A stretch of DNA of 6,540 nucleotides from an uncultured Ruminococcus sp. (GTDB taxonomy: Bacteria > Bacillota > Clostridia > Oscillospirales > Acutalibacteraceae). Below the pieces are notes generated by a model. That model was not told where the DNA came from. It made no database searches and saw nothing but the letters and a program-made list of their open reading frames with translations. The DNA is taken from contig CACYDO010000305.1 of assembly GCA_902773165.1 (NCBI GenBank), forward strand, positions 1-6,540. The letters run 5' to 3'. The position numbers and the translations under genes were made by a program. Below are positions 1 to 5,854 of the stretch, in pieces (position 1 is the stretch's first letter; each line of letters starts with the position of its first letter).

Positions 1-123
1 AATGACGTTTACTATAAATCGCGCAGACCAATTACTCTTCACAGCAAAGATAAATCGGAACAGCCACAAAACAATATCTCCCAACTTAAATTTTTAAAGG
101 TGCTTTGCATTTTTAAAAGGTGA
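1..123 (+). CDS. possible 3' end of an upstream gene (uncertain)
   Basis: Frame 1 is open from the first base to a TGA at 121-123, giving 40 residues that end in ...LKVLCIFKR. The stop would fall inside the ribosome binding site of the next gene, as in tightly packed operons. Against this, the peptide matches no family I recognise, another frame (ATG at 2) is also open for about 30 codons, and the stretch is AT-rich like a leader. It is either the tail of a gene cut by the window edge or plain leader DNA. No complete promoter for the following gene is visible here, which slightly favours a gene further upstream. Confidence 0.2.
   Translation, partial: NDVYYKSRRPITLHSKDKSEQPQNNISQLKFLKVLCIFKR
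91..122 (+). repeat. duplicated leader segment carrying two AAAGGTG motifs
   Basis: TTTTTAAAGGTG at 91-102 recurs as TTTTTAAAAGGTG at 110-122. The second copy runs into the AGGTGAGGTG ribosome binding site (118-127) of the VanY-like gene. The first copy has no start codon at a proper distance. It is probably a small tandem duplication, with a decoy or standby ribosome site as a speculative alternative. Confidence 0.4.
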
Positions 124-134
124 GGTGTAAGAAT

Positions 135-1469
135 ATGAATAAAAACGAGAAAGCTTCTGTACCCAGCGGTTTTCTGGCGATGATCGTTCTGCTTATATTT
201 ATCGCAGGCATAGCAACAATGCTTGTTTCCGGGCACAATATCGGAACAGGCAGCGCAGGCAAGGCGTCCGCATCGCCAAGCCCTGTAAATACAAGCTCAG
301 ATACACCATCGGGAAATTCACTCGATGGGCTTGATTCACGGGCAGTAGCTCCAAATGCGTTTGAAGAAAGAAGCAATCTTCCTTCCGATTACAGAACGAT
401 AACATATCTTAACGAGGATATCGGCAAGGGTAATCTTATACTCGTAAATTACCGCTATCAGTCGATGATCGACGGCGAAAATCTTGTTAATATTTATGAC
501 AATGCGTCTTCGTCCGTTGGCGTTAAAGATGACAATATGTTTATTAACGAAGCTGTTGTCGATCCGATGAATAATTTTTTTGATTCATTTGAAAAGGCTA
601 ATGGCAAGACGTCAATACTCATATCAAGCTCATACCGCAGCAAGGACGATCAAACGAAGATATACCGTGATTCCGTCAAGAATACGGGTGAAAAATCAAC
701 GGCATACTACGTTTCCGTTCCGGGATATTCCGAACATCAGACAGGCTATGCGTTCGATACTGCTGCCTACAATTATGAAGGCGAAATGATCGAGCTTGAC
801 GGTGAAGGCGATTATTCATGGCTTTCCGAGCATTGCCAGGATTACGGTTTTATCCTCAGATATCCCGATGATAAATGCAATATCACAAGCATAGGCTATG
901 AAGCATGGCATTTCCGTTATGTAGGTATTCCTCATGCGACATTCATCATGGAGCATAAGCTTTGTCTGGAAGAGTATATCGAGGGCATAAAGGCGTATAC
1001 CTTTGACAAAGGCGGATTGCTCATAGACAAGGGCGATAAGGGCAAATGGGTAGCATTTTACGTGCCGAAGCTTGACGCTTTCAACAATACCGATATACCC
1101 GTTCCTGTTGATTCCAACACCTGTCCGTATACAGTTTCCGGCAACAATATTGATGGATTTATTGTTACGGTAGACGTCACTAAGGACGCTCAGAACAGTC
1201 TTCTTCAAAAGGCACGCACAGACTGGAACTTTGACAACAGCACGTTGATTATCGCTGATTTTGAGGATTACGACCCCGAAAAGGAAACTGAAACCGATTC
1301 CGACCGTGACGGCAACAACAAAGGCAACTGGGAGTCAGACCCGTTCTGGGGAGAATCCGATTCCGAAGCTTCTGCCGAATCTGACGCAGAAAACTACGAA
1401 AGCCGATTTGATTACGTCGATTATTACGATGACTATAATGAAGATTATTACGCGGAAGGCGGAGAATAG
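135..1469 (+). CDS. VanY-family D-alanyl-D-alanine carboxypeptidase, membrane-anchored
   Basis: The 444-residue product should be a zinc D,D-carboxypeptidase (peptidase M15B, VanY type) that removes the terminal D-Ala from peptidoglycan stem peptides outside the membrane. Residues 12-32 form one hydrophobic helix after a short charged N-terminus, so it is an uncleaved anchor or a signal peptide. A Ser/Pro/Gly-rich linker follows (about 38-70). The catalytic domain shows SSYRS (165-169), SEHQTGYAFD (199-208, zinc ligands H201 and D208) and EAWHFRYVG (256-264, catalytic E256, ligand H259), all intact. A further domain (about 285-375) and a very acidic Asp/Glu/Tyr-rich tail (about 375-444) extend it beyond the usual VanY length. 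ATG at 135 is chosen over GTG at 120 because AGGTGAGGTG (118-127) lies 7 bases before it, and the GTG overlaps that site. No vanRS-like or ligase genes are nearby, so wall maintenance is likelier than glycopeptide resistance. Confidence 0.9.
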   Translation: MNKNEKASVPSGFLAMIVLLIFIAGIATMLVSGHNIGTGSAGKASASPSPVNTSSDTPSGNSLDGLDSRAVAPNAFEERSNLPSDYRTITYLNEDIGKGNLILVNYRYQSMIDGENLVNIYDNASSSVGVKDDNMFINEAVVDPMNNFFDSFEKANGKTSILISSSYRSKDDQTKIYRDSVKNTGEKSTAYYVSVPGYSEHQTGYAFDTAAYNYEGEMIELDGEGDYSWLSEHCQDYGFILRYPDDKCNITSIGYEAWHFRYVGIPHATFIMEHKLCLEEYIEGIKAYTFDKGGLLIDKGDKGKWVAFYVPKLDAFNNTDIPVPVDSNTCPYTVSGNNIDGFIVTVDVTKDAQNSLLQKARTDWNFDNSTLIIADFEDYDPEKETETDSDRDGNNKGNWESDPFWGESDSEASAESDAENYESRFDYVDYYDDYNEDYYAEGGE

Positions 1470-1530
1470 TATTACTGTTCTGTAAAAACAATTCTGCATG
1501 ATAGTCTGATACGTACTTTCTGAAAAATAT

Positions 1531-1708
1531 TAAGGCAATACCGCACAGAGATTGTGCCGAAGATGCGCGGTAGATTTTTTCGTCGGAGTGTACAGAAAAC
1601 TCGCAGGCATAATGTCGCATGTCAAGAGATTTCTGTGCAGTATGACGGAAAAAGATCAAGCAGATTTGGTGCAAAGCCGTCAGGCGGTCTTTGTGCGGTG
1701 TTGCCTTA
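1531..1708. mobile_element. 178-bp palindromic MITE-like element
   Basis: The ends are imperfect terminal inverted repeats: TAAGGCAATACCGCACAGAG (1531-1550) and the reverse complement of 1689-1708 (TAAGGCAACACCGCACAAAG), 18 of 20 identical. Inside, 1573-1602 and 1628-1657 are also inversely similar, so the whole unit folds into one long imperfect hairpin whose apex is GGCATAATGTCGCATGTC (1606-1623). TTAA occurs at both ends (1530-1533 and 1706-1709), and TA within it is an equally possible target duplication. It encodes no transposase, as expected for a non-autonomous miniature element. It lies between the VanY-like stop codon and the shared terminator, so it would be transcribed as a 3' UTR hairpin. 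Confidence 0.75.
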
Positions 1709-1714
1709 AATAAA

Positions 1715-1752
1715 AAAAACTGCTCGCTGTTTCGGACAACGGGCAGTTTTTT
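1715..1752. terminator. bidirectional intrinsic terminator for the vanY-like gene and rsmE
   Basis: AAAAACTGCTCG pairs with CGGGCAGTTTTT around an inner stem and a TTCGG-type loop. On the plus strand the stem is followed by six T. On the minus strand it is followed by a run of eight T (A run at 1712-1719). It sits 14 bases beyond the rsmE stop and is the first good terminator after the VanY-like gene, so it closes two converging transcription units. Confidence 0.85.
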
Positions 1753-1766
1753 ACGTGATGTTAAAA

Positions 1767-2489
1767 TTACGACAGATTACCTGTAAGATACATAATGACC
1801 GACAGAGCCGCTAAAGGAGCAGTTTCCGCGCGGAGAATTCTTTTTCCGAGCGTAACGGCGCAGCCGCCGCTGTTAAGGATAAGTTCAACCTCGCTGCGTT
1901 CAAAGCCCCCCTCACTCCCGATAAAAAGAGAGATATCTCCGCTGCCTTCAAGCTGAGGGGCATTTCCCATAGGCACGCCGCCCTCTTCATAACAGATAAC
2001 GGCTGTATCTCCTGCAAGCTGTGCAGCCTGTTCAAACGAGATGATATTGCCGACTTTTGGAATAATACCTCTGCGCGACTGCATAGCGGCTGAAAGAGCG
2101 ATCTTATTCCAGCGTTCAGTTTTTTTATTTGCGGATTTTTCGTCCGGTCTTGAAATACAGCGCTGAGACAAAACGGGAACTATCTCATATGCGCCAAGCT
2201 CAACAGCTTTTTGTATGATAAATTCCATTTTCTCGCCCTTTGGCAGCGCCTGATAGAGCGTTATTTTTCTATCGGGCTCATGTTCACAGGGCGCGGACTT
2301 TTCTACTCTCACGGTAACGCAGTCGGTGTTTATATCTTCGATAACGCAGTCGTAGCGAATCTGATCTTTATCGCAGATAGTAAGCTCCTCACCGCATTTC
2401 ATGCGCAGTGAGCGTGAAATATGCTTTGCATTTTCTCCTGTAATGATATGAGTCGGAGTTGAAACGCTTTCCGAAAAAAACCAAGCCAT
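1767..2489 (-). CDS. rsmE: 16S rRNA (uracil(1498)-N3)-methyltransferase RsmE
   Basis: The 240-residue product is a SPOUT-class enzyme that uses S-adenosylmethionine to methylate N3 of U1498 in helix 44 of 16S rRNA, in the cytoplasm on the assembled 30S subunit. The N-terminal PUA-like part (about 1-70) is followed by the knotted domain with QALPKGEKMEFIIQKAVELG (80-99), SAAMQSRRGIIPKV (133-146), the cofactor-loop motif IGSEGGF (190-196) and LGKRILRAETA (214-224). Length and motif order are normal for the family. An in-frame ATG at 2531 would add 14 residues, but ATG at 2489 starts the family-like MAWFF and has GAGGTG at a proper distance; the longer start would overlap the upstream gene. The usual upstream partner prmA is absent. 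Instead the gene lies 16 bases after a membrane-protein gene and is probably co-transcribed with it. Confidence 0.95.
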   Translation of the reverse strand: MAWFFSESVSTPTHIITGENAKHISRSLRMKCGEELTICDKDQIRYDCVIEDINTDCVTVRVEKSAPCEHEPDRKITLYQALPKGEKMEFIIQKAVELGAYEIVPVLSQRCISRPDEKSANKKTERWNKIALSAAMQSRRGIIPKVGNIISFEQAAQLAGDTAVICYEEGGVPMGNAPQLEGSGDISLFIGSEGGFERSEVELILNSGGCAVTLGKRILRAETAPLAALSVIMYLTGNLS

Positions 2490-2505
2490 AAAATACACCT
2501 CAAAA

Positions 2506-3045
2506 TCAGAATATCCCCAGATCGAAGACATTAGGCGAACGCTCTGCGCGGATAGTTTGTTTTTTCAGCTCCTCGCGCTGACGCATAAGCTCGTTAAGGA
2601 TAAGGCAGCGGCAATAGCGGCTTGCCGCGATAAAGGGAAGAGAGGCCAGGATAACGACAGAGCCGAGGATAAACGCCAGATACGGAGCGTCAAGCAGCGC
2701 GGCGCAGATGATGTAAAAGCAATTAAGCACAGCGCAAAGCTCGCACCGGCAAGTAACTGCAAGAAGCTCTTTTAGTTTAAGTGCGTCAAGACCGAAAAGA
2801 TGATCCTTAGTTATTCTTGAACGGTTTAGCTTTGACGGAAGGATACCGTACCAATCCTGTATCCGGAAGCTTTCCGTATAGAAGCTGCCCTTTTTCTCAC
2901 GCGCTCTGATGATATAGGGATATTTACGATAATCTGCGTGTCTTGGAGCGACATGACCGGCGATCAGGTACGAAATAAAGACCCAAAGGCAGATTATAAT
3001 GACGTTAATAAACAAAGATATTCCCAATCCGCTTTCTCGCAGCAT
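2506..3045 (-). CDS. hypothetical membrane protein, three predicted helices
   Basis: This 179-residue protein belongs to no family I can name. Hydrophobic segments lie at about 9-30, 101-119 and 121-141; the last two form a tight hairpin. A basic, aromatic stretch (about 35-80, with RKYPYIIRAREKKGSFY) separates the first helix from the pair, and a charged C-terminal tail (about 150-172, LMRQREELKKQTIRAER) suggests a cytoplasmic end. Cysteines cluster at the second helix (C99, C101, C104, C109, C114), with two more at C145 and C147. The ATG at 3045 is preceded by a very strong AAGGAGGGG site. The stop is 16 bases before the rsmE start, so the two genes probably share a transcript from the promoter at 3083-3111. 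That link need not mean a shared function. The gene is very likely real; its role is unknown. Confidence 0.8.
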   Translation of the reverse strand: MLRESGLGISLFINVIIICLWVFISYLIAGHVAPRHADYRKYPYIIRAREKKGSFYTESFRIQDWYGILPSKLNRSRITKDHLFGLDALKLKELLAVTCRCELCAVLNCFYIICAALLDAPYLAFILGSVVILASLPFIAASRYCRCLILNELMRQREELKKQTIRAERSPNVFDLGIF

Positions 3046-3082
3046 GTCTTCCCCTCCTTATGCACATATTATCTCATACAAT

Positions 3083-3111
3083 ACTATACCAAAAAATCCG
3101 CCCCAATGCAA
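3083..3111 (-). promoter_or_regulatory. candidate sigma-A promoter for the membrane protein-rsmE operon
   Basis: Read on the minus strand, TTGCAT (3111-3106), a 17-base spacer and TATAGT (3088-3083) form a good promoter, with TG at the extended -10 position (TGG before the hexamer). Transcription would start near 3076, leaving a leader of about 30 bases that includes the AAGGAGGGG site. Confidence 0.55.
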
Positions 3112-3125
3112 TATCAATATTGTAA

Positions 3126-3141
3126 CCAGGCGTGCGCCTGG
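3126..3141. repeat. perfect GC-rich palindrome in an AT-rich spacer
   Basis: CCAGGCGTGCGCCTGG is a 7-bp inverted repeat around two bases, directly after a weaker AT-rich palindrome (CAATATCAATATTG, 3109-3122). It lies just upstream of the -35 of the minus-strand promoter. It could be an operator for a dimeric regulator or part of a neighbouring repeat element; nothing in the window decides between these. Confidence 0.4.
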
Positions 3142-3172
3142 AGGCAGTTCCGATTTTACTTTACCGTGAAGG

Positions 3173-3305
3173 TCAGTTGGTTTCCGCGTTTGAAAATTGT
3201 AGTTATTTTAATTGCGAAAAACTAAGCTATAAACTGCAACGAGCTTTACCGGAATTACCTATAAGTGAAAAAAGGAAAGCAGCCTGCTACGCGGAAACTA
3301 ACTGA
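3173..3305. mobile_element. 133-bp element with 17-bp inverted ends
   Basis: TCAGTTGGTTTCCGCGT (3173-3189) is matched in inverse orientation by ACGCGGAAACTAACTGA (3289-3305), 16 of 17 bases. The interior is AT-rich, without a credible reading frame, and not strongly self-complementary. The well-matched long ends and lack of coding capacity suggest a miniature inverted-repeat element, different from the other two in the window. No clear target duplication is visible. It ends 18 bases before the -35 of the next gene. Confidence 0.5.
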
Positions 3306-3323
3306 TTGTTACAAATCTGAGTA

Positions 3324-3352
3324 TTGTATTTGATAATTGATTATGTTATAAT
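3324..3352 (+). promoter_or_regulatory. sigma-A promoter of the orphan acidic protein gene
   Basis: TTGTAT (3324-3329), a 17-base spacer and a perfect TATAAT (3347-3352), with TGT immediately before it as an extended -10. The start would be near 3359, giving a leader of about 45 bases before the ATG at 3405. The gene therefore has its own promoter next to the inverted-repeat element. Confidence 0.65.
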
Positions 3353-3404
3353 GAGTCTATAATATTATAAATCGGAATTTAATGTGCTAATACGGAGGAT
3401 TTGT

Positions 3405-3800
3405 ATGATAGATGAAAAAATATTTAAGTGCTGCGAAATAGATGAGGATGAAGATTATTGCGACGAATTTAAGGCTGTAGTTGATAGCATCGTTAAATAT
3501 TTAGAGAACACTATGAGTGTTACATTTAATGTGGATAACTATGATGTTCAGGCAATAGATGTATATGATTGTAATATTATCCGTTATTATGCCACTTTAG
3601 AGAAAAGTGGTAATGTTCTTGTGGTGAATGTTCCTATTGATCAGTTTCAAATATGCATAGAAAATTCAGATAATCAAAGAATTATTGTATGCTATTGTGA
3701 AATAGACATTCCTCAGTATAGCCAAGAAAATCTTGATAAAATGCGAGATGTTTTGCTTGACTTTGAAGAAAAATTTAACGAATATTTAAACAATTACTGA
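3405..3800 (+). CDS. small acidic protein of unknown function
   Basis: I do not recognise this 131-residue protein. It starts with a strongly acidic segment (EIDEDEDYCDEF, about 11-22). Alternating hydrophobic stretches likely to be beta strands follow (about 36-57 and 62-98, e.g. NVLVVNVPIDQF and RIIVCYCEIDI), then a charged C-terminal helix (about 105-130, LDKMRDVLLDFEEKFNEYL). There is no signal peptide or membrane segment, so it is probably cytosolic. ATG at 3405 is chosen over the in-frame GTG at 3384 because CGGAGG (3393-3398) lies six bases before it. Codons end in A or T visibly more often than in hemW or ribU, which together with its own promoter and terminator points to a horizontally acquired single-gene cassette. 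Small acidic orphans of this kind are often immunity proteins or antitoxins, but no partner is visible and that reading is a guess. Confidence 0.75.
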   Translation: MIDEKIFKCCEIDEDEDYCDEFKAVVDSIVKYLENTMSVTFNVDNYDVQAIDVYDCNIIRYYATLEKSGNVLVVNVPIDQFQICIENSDNQRIIVCYCEIDIPQYSQENLDKMRDVLLDFEEKFNEYLNNY

Positions 3801-3835
3801 TTAATTCTGATTATCCGAACTAATGCAGTAATCGA

Positions 3836-3885
3836 CCCCCGGCTTATTACCTGATGGAAAATAAGCCGGGGGTTTGTGTTGTTTT
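3836..3885 (+). terminator. strong intrinsic terminator after the orphan gene
   Basis: A perfect 13-bp stem (3836-3848 CCCCCGGCTTATT with 3860-3872 AATAAGCCGGGGG) closes an 11-base loop and is followed by the T-rich TTTGTGTTGTTTT. It lies 36 bases after the orphan gene's stop. On the minus strand no T run follows the stem, so it is unlikely to serve hemW efficiently. Confidence 0.9.
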
Positions 3886-3978
3886 ATGCTTGTAAAACTA
3901 ATAATTTTGTATCTAAGATATATTACTTATCTGCTTACTAAAATTATACACTCAGAGTGATACCTATAACAATTTCAT

Positions 3979-5064
3979 TCACAGCAGCGATGATATTACT
4001 GCATTTGAGCATAAAAAGCCCTTTACGGTAAGTGATATTCCCTCGTCTGTAATGCGTATAAGCTTAGTCGGGAGCAGCTGCTGTGCGCTGTTAATTACGC
4101 TTTGCGGAACAGGCTCTCCGAAGCGTTTTTCATAGCGGTCAAAAACAAGTCCCTCCGTCAGCCGCAAGGCAAGGGCAATGTATTCGTCTTTCCCTCCACC
4201 TTCTCCATCGTCTGCGGTCACATCTCTGTAAAAATCCTCCAGCGAACGTGTGCAGTAAAAGCGTCTGCCGCCGATGAAAGAGTGCGCTGCCGCACCTAAT
4301 CCAAGGTATTCCTCGCAGCGCCAGTATTTGAGATTATGCCGGCTTTCGAATCCGGGCTTTGCAAAGTTTGATATCTCATACTGACGGTATCCGCGCTCTT
4401 CAAGCCGTTTGACCGCAAGCTCGTATAAGTCGCATACAGAATCCTCGTCGGGCAGCGGCAGAGTATCTTTGCGGCGATAATACAGCGTGCCTTCCTCTAT
4501 TTTAAGTATGTATGCGGAAATATGCGCGGCTTCAAGCTCTGCGCAAAAATCTATGCTTTTTTCCAGAGATGACTGCGTTTGCTCGCCGATACCAAGCATT
4601 AAATCCAGAGAAATATTCGAAATACCGCCCTTCTTTATAAGCCCCACGGCATATGCCGCCTGTTCTGCGGTGTGCCGCCGCCCAAGTAAGGCAAGCTCCC
4701 TGTCGTCCGATGATTGCAGCCCCATTGAAACACGGTTAAGCCCATGTGCGGCAAGCTTCGAAAAATCAAGCGCAGGCGCAGATTCGGGATTGACCTCAAC
4801 AGTAACCTCCTCGGCTTTTCCAAAGCTCTCACAGGCAGCGTCAAGCAGACGGCAAAGACGCTCCGTACCGAGAAGAGAGGGCGTGCCGCCGCCGAAATAA
4901 ACCGTATCTGTCCGGTATTTTCCGCGCAGTGAGCGGATTTTATTTATAAGCTGTTCGGTGTACTCGTCATAAACCGATTCGTTTGTTTTTACAGAGTAGA
5001 AATCGCAGTACGGACATTTGCCGCTGCAAAACGGAATATGAATATATAATCCAATTGGCTTCAT
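3979..5064 (-). CDS. hemW: HemW, radical-SAM heme chaperone (HemN-like)
   Basis: The 361-residue cytoplasmic protein is a radical S-adenosylmethionine family member related to oxygen-independent coproporphyrinogen III oxidase. Family members called HemW bind heme and are thought to deliver it to target proteins. The iron-sulfur motif is CSGKCPYC (C13, C17, C20). The next residues are D21-F22, where true HemN has a fourth cysteine, so HemW is the better name. Other family motifs are GGGTPS (58-63), VEVNPE (89-94), GLNRVSMGLQS (108-118), QYEISNFAKPG (228-238), HNLKYW (243-248) and GLGAAAHS (255-262). Length is normal or slightly short. ATG at 5064 is preceded by AAAGGAC at a good distance. It is usually next to lepA or hrcA; here it stands alone between two non-coding stretches. 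In an anaerobe that may not make heme, a chaperone or anaerobic electron-transfer role is likelier than oxidase activity. Confidence 0.93.
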   Translation of the reverse strand: MKPIGLYIHIPFCSGKCPYCDFYSVKTNESVYDEYTEQLINKIRSLRGKYRTDTVYFGGGTPSLLGTERLCRLLDAACESFGKAEEVTVEVNPESAPALDFSKLAAHGLNRVSMGLQSSDDRELALLGRRHTAEQAAYAVGLIKKGGISNISLDLMLGIGEQTQSSLEKSIDFCAELEAAHISAYILKIEEGTLYYRRKDTLPLPDEDSVCDLYELAVKRLEERGYRQYEISNFAKPGFESRHNLKYWRCEEYLGLGAAAHSFIGGRRFYCTRSLEDFYRDVTADDGEGGGKDEYIALALRLTEGLVFDRYEKRFGEPVPQSVINSAQQLLPTKLIRITDEGISLTVKGFLCSNAVISSLL

Positions 5065-5504
5065 ATTTTTGTCCTTTCGGAATGATCTTTCGTAATGGTT
5101 TTATTCATAAAAAGGGGACGGGCAGAAGTACATTACATACTTCTGCCCAGTTTGGAAGGTATATGAAAATTAGTAGAACGCTTATTTAACTGAGATATAT
5201 TATACAATGTAATTGTTACGAAACTATGAACAAATGAAAAAAATATAAAATTTGGTACTATTATTTATTTATATCCGCGTATGTGGTGAAATATATTTAA
5301 AATATACAACTTGTTTTTCATTACAGAATTATTCCCGATGAAGCAAAACCGGGCTGTTAATTCTTTGATTTACTAATGACAATATTTGTCTGTTTAATGG
5401 CTTATTTATGCTTTTTACGTCGGATATACATATAAGACATATCATAAATAATATATTATTGGTCTTGAAAATACGTAATCTGGAAAAATTATGCTGAAAT
5501 ATTG
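5065..5504. other. 440-bp AT-rich divergent spacer without a supported gene
   Basis: This stretch separates hemW (minus) from the ribU unit (plus). I see no reading frame with a ribosome binding site or recognisable protein. It holds the hemW ribosome binding site near 5072, a clear hairpin at 5120-5148, and a possible minus-strand -10 (TATAAT read at 5204-5199) for hemW whose -35 is poor. The part from about 5190 to 5500 is very rich in A and T and could be remnant or regulatory DNA. Confidence 0.6.
5120..5148. other. perfect 11-bp hairpin upstream of hemW
   Basis: GGGCAGAAGTA (5120-5130) and TACTTCTGCCC (5138-5148) form a perfect stem around a 7-base loop. On the minus strand, the direction of hemW, the stem is followed by GTCCCC and then TTTTT, so it is a poor terminator but could act as a leader attenuator or stabiliser about 55 bases before the hemW start. 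On the plus strand no T run follows. The role is unknown. Confidence 0.55.
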
Positions 5505-5533
5505 TTGACAATGCCGCATTATGAGAATATAAT
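5505..5533 (+). promoter_or_regulatory. consensus sigma-A promoter of ribU
   Basis: TTGACA (5505-5510), a 17-base spacer and TATAAT (5528-5533) match the housekeeping consensus at every position. Transcription should start near 5540, about 19 bases before the riboswitch. A perfect promoter is what one expects where control is exerted downstream by premature termination. Confidence 0.92.
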
Positions 5534-5558
5534 ATAGGTGTAGATAAAAATTGAATAT

Positions 5559-5834
5559 TATCTTCGGGGTAGGGTGAGATTCCCGACCGGCAGTATAGTC
5601 TGCGAGCATGAAAGTTTTTGTGCATGATACGGTGTGATTCCGTAACCGACGGTATAATACTAATATCAGATAAAAAGTGGATAAAGCTGCGAGAGTAAAT
5701 TTTGCAGATCAAGGAAGAGGACGAAGGCATACTGACGTATGTCGAGGACGATGACGCAAATCTGCGGAATTTAACGCATCAGTTTGTCTACGGGTTTATG
5801 TGTTATTAGTATAAAGTCCGGATGAGAGAAGATA
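5559..5834 (+). promoter_or_regulatory. FMN riboswitch (RFN element) with an expanded P6
   Basis: The leader senses flavin mononucleotide and shuts off ribU when it is abundant. P1 pairs TATCTTC (5559-5565) with GAAGATA (5828-5834). The conserved core reads TCTTCGGGGTAGGGTGAGAT and on through CCCGACCGGCAGTATAGTCTGC, with P2 at 5572-5584 and P3 at 5590-5603. A variable stem spans about 5606-5623, P5 is 5629-5643, then ACCGAC (5645-5650) and, at the 3' side, AGTCCGGATGAGAGAAGAT. The conserved segments are complete. The element is 276 bases instead of roughly 110-150 because about 160 extra bases lie between GAC (5648-5650) and GTC (5816-5818), the two strands of P6. The output stage is the terminator at 5855-5893. 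Confidence 0.96.
5657..5812. mobile_element. 156-bp palindromic MITE-like element inside the riboswitch P6 loop
   Basis: The ends are a perfect 9-bp inverted repeat, ATACTAATA (5657-5665) and TATTAGTAT (5804-5812). The two halves stay inversely similar through the whole length, for example TAAATTTTGCAGAT (5696-5709) against ATCTGCGGAATTTA (5760-5773), to an apex GGCATACTGACGTATGTC (5726-5743). TATA occurs at 5653-5656 and 5810-5813 and may reflect a TA or TATA target duplication. No reading frame or transposase is present. The RNA would form one long hairpin stacked on P6. It could instead be an ancient, now integral riboswitch extension, but its mobile-element-like structure favours insertion. 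Confidence 0.75.
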
Positions 5835-5854
5835 TGATGAAAAGCTAAAAGCGT

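Noticed and set aside
120..134. GTG start at 120 for the VanY-like protein and GTG start at 3384 for the orphan protein
   Set aside because: In both cases the GTG lies within or before the ribosome binding site of a later in-frame ATG that is properly spaced.
135..1469. Vancomycin resistance locus
   Set aside because: Only a VanY-family enzyme is present; no ligase, VanH, VanX or two-component regulator is adjacent, and such enzymes are common in wall metabolism.
1249..1674. 141-residue minus-strand frame across the vanY-like 3' end and the MITE-like element
   Set aside because: It is antisense to a convincing gene and begins in a repeat; the protein has the low-complexity look of an antisense frame.
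2490..2531. Upstream start of rsmE at 2531 (adds 14 residues)
   Set aside because: It would overlap the preceding gene and has no ribosome binding site; the ATG at 2489 has GAGGTG and yields a typical RsmE N-terminus.
3118..3312. Outer match TTGTAAC flanking both sides of the 3173-3305 element
   Set aside because: Seven bases at unequal distances (about 47 against 2 bases) from the main repeats can easily arise by chance in AT-rich DNA.
4487..4900. 137-residue plus-strand frame opposite hemW
   Set aside because: It is antisense to well-conserved hemW, Ser/Pro-rich, and lacks start signals.
5329..5730. 133-residue open frame on the minus strand
   Set aside because: It starts inside the palindromic element, crosses the riboswitch and promoter antisense, has no ribosome binding site at its start, and its composition looks random.
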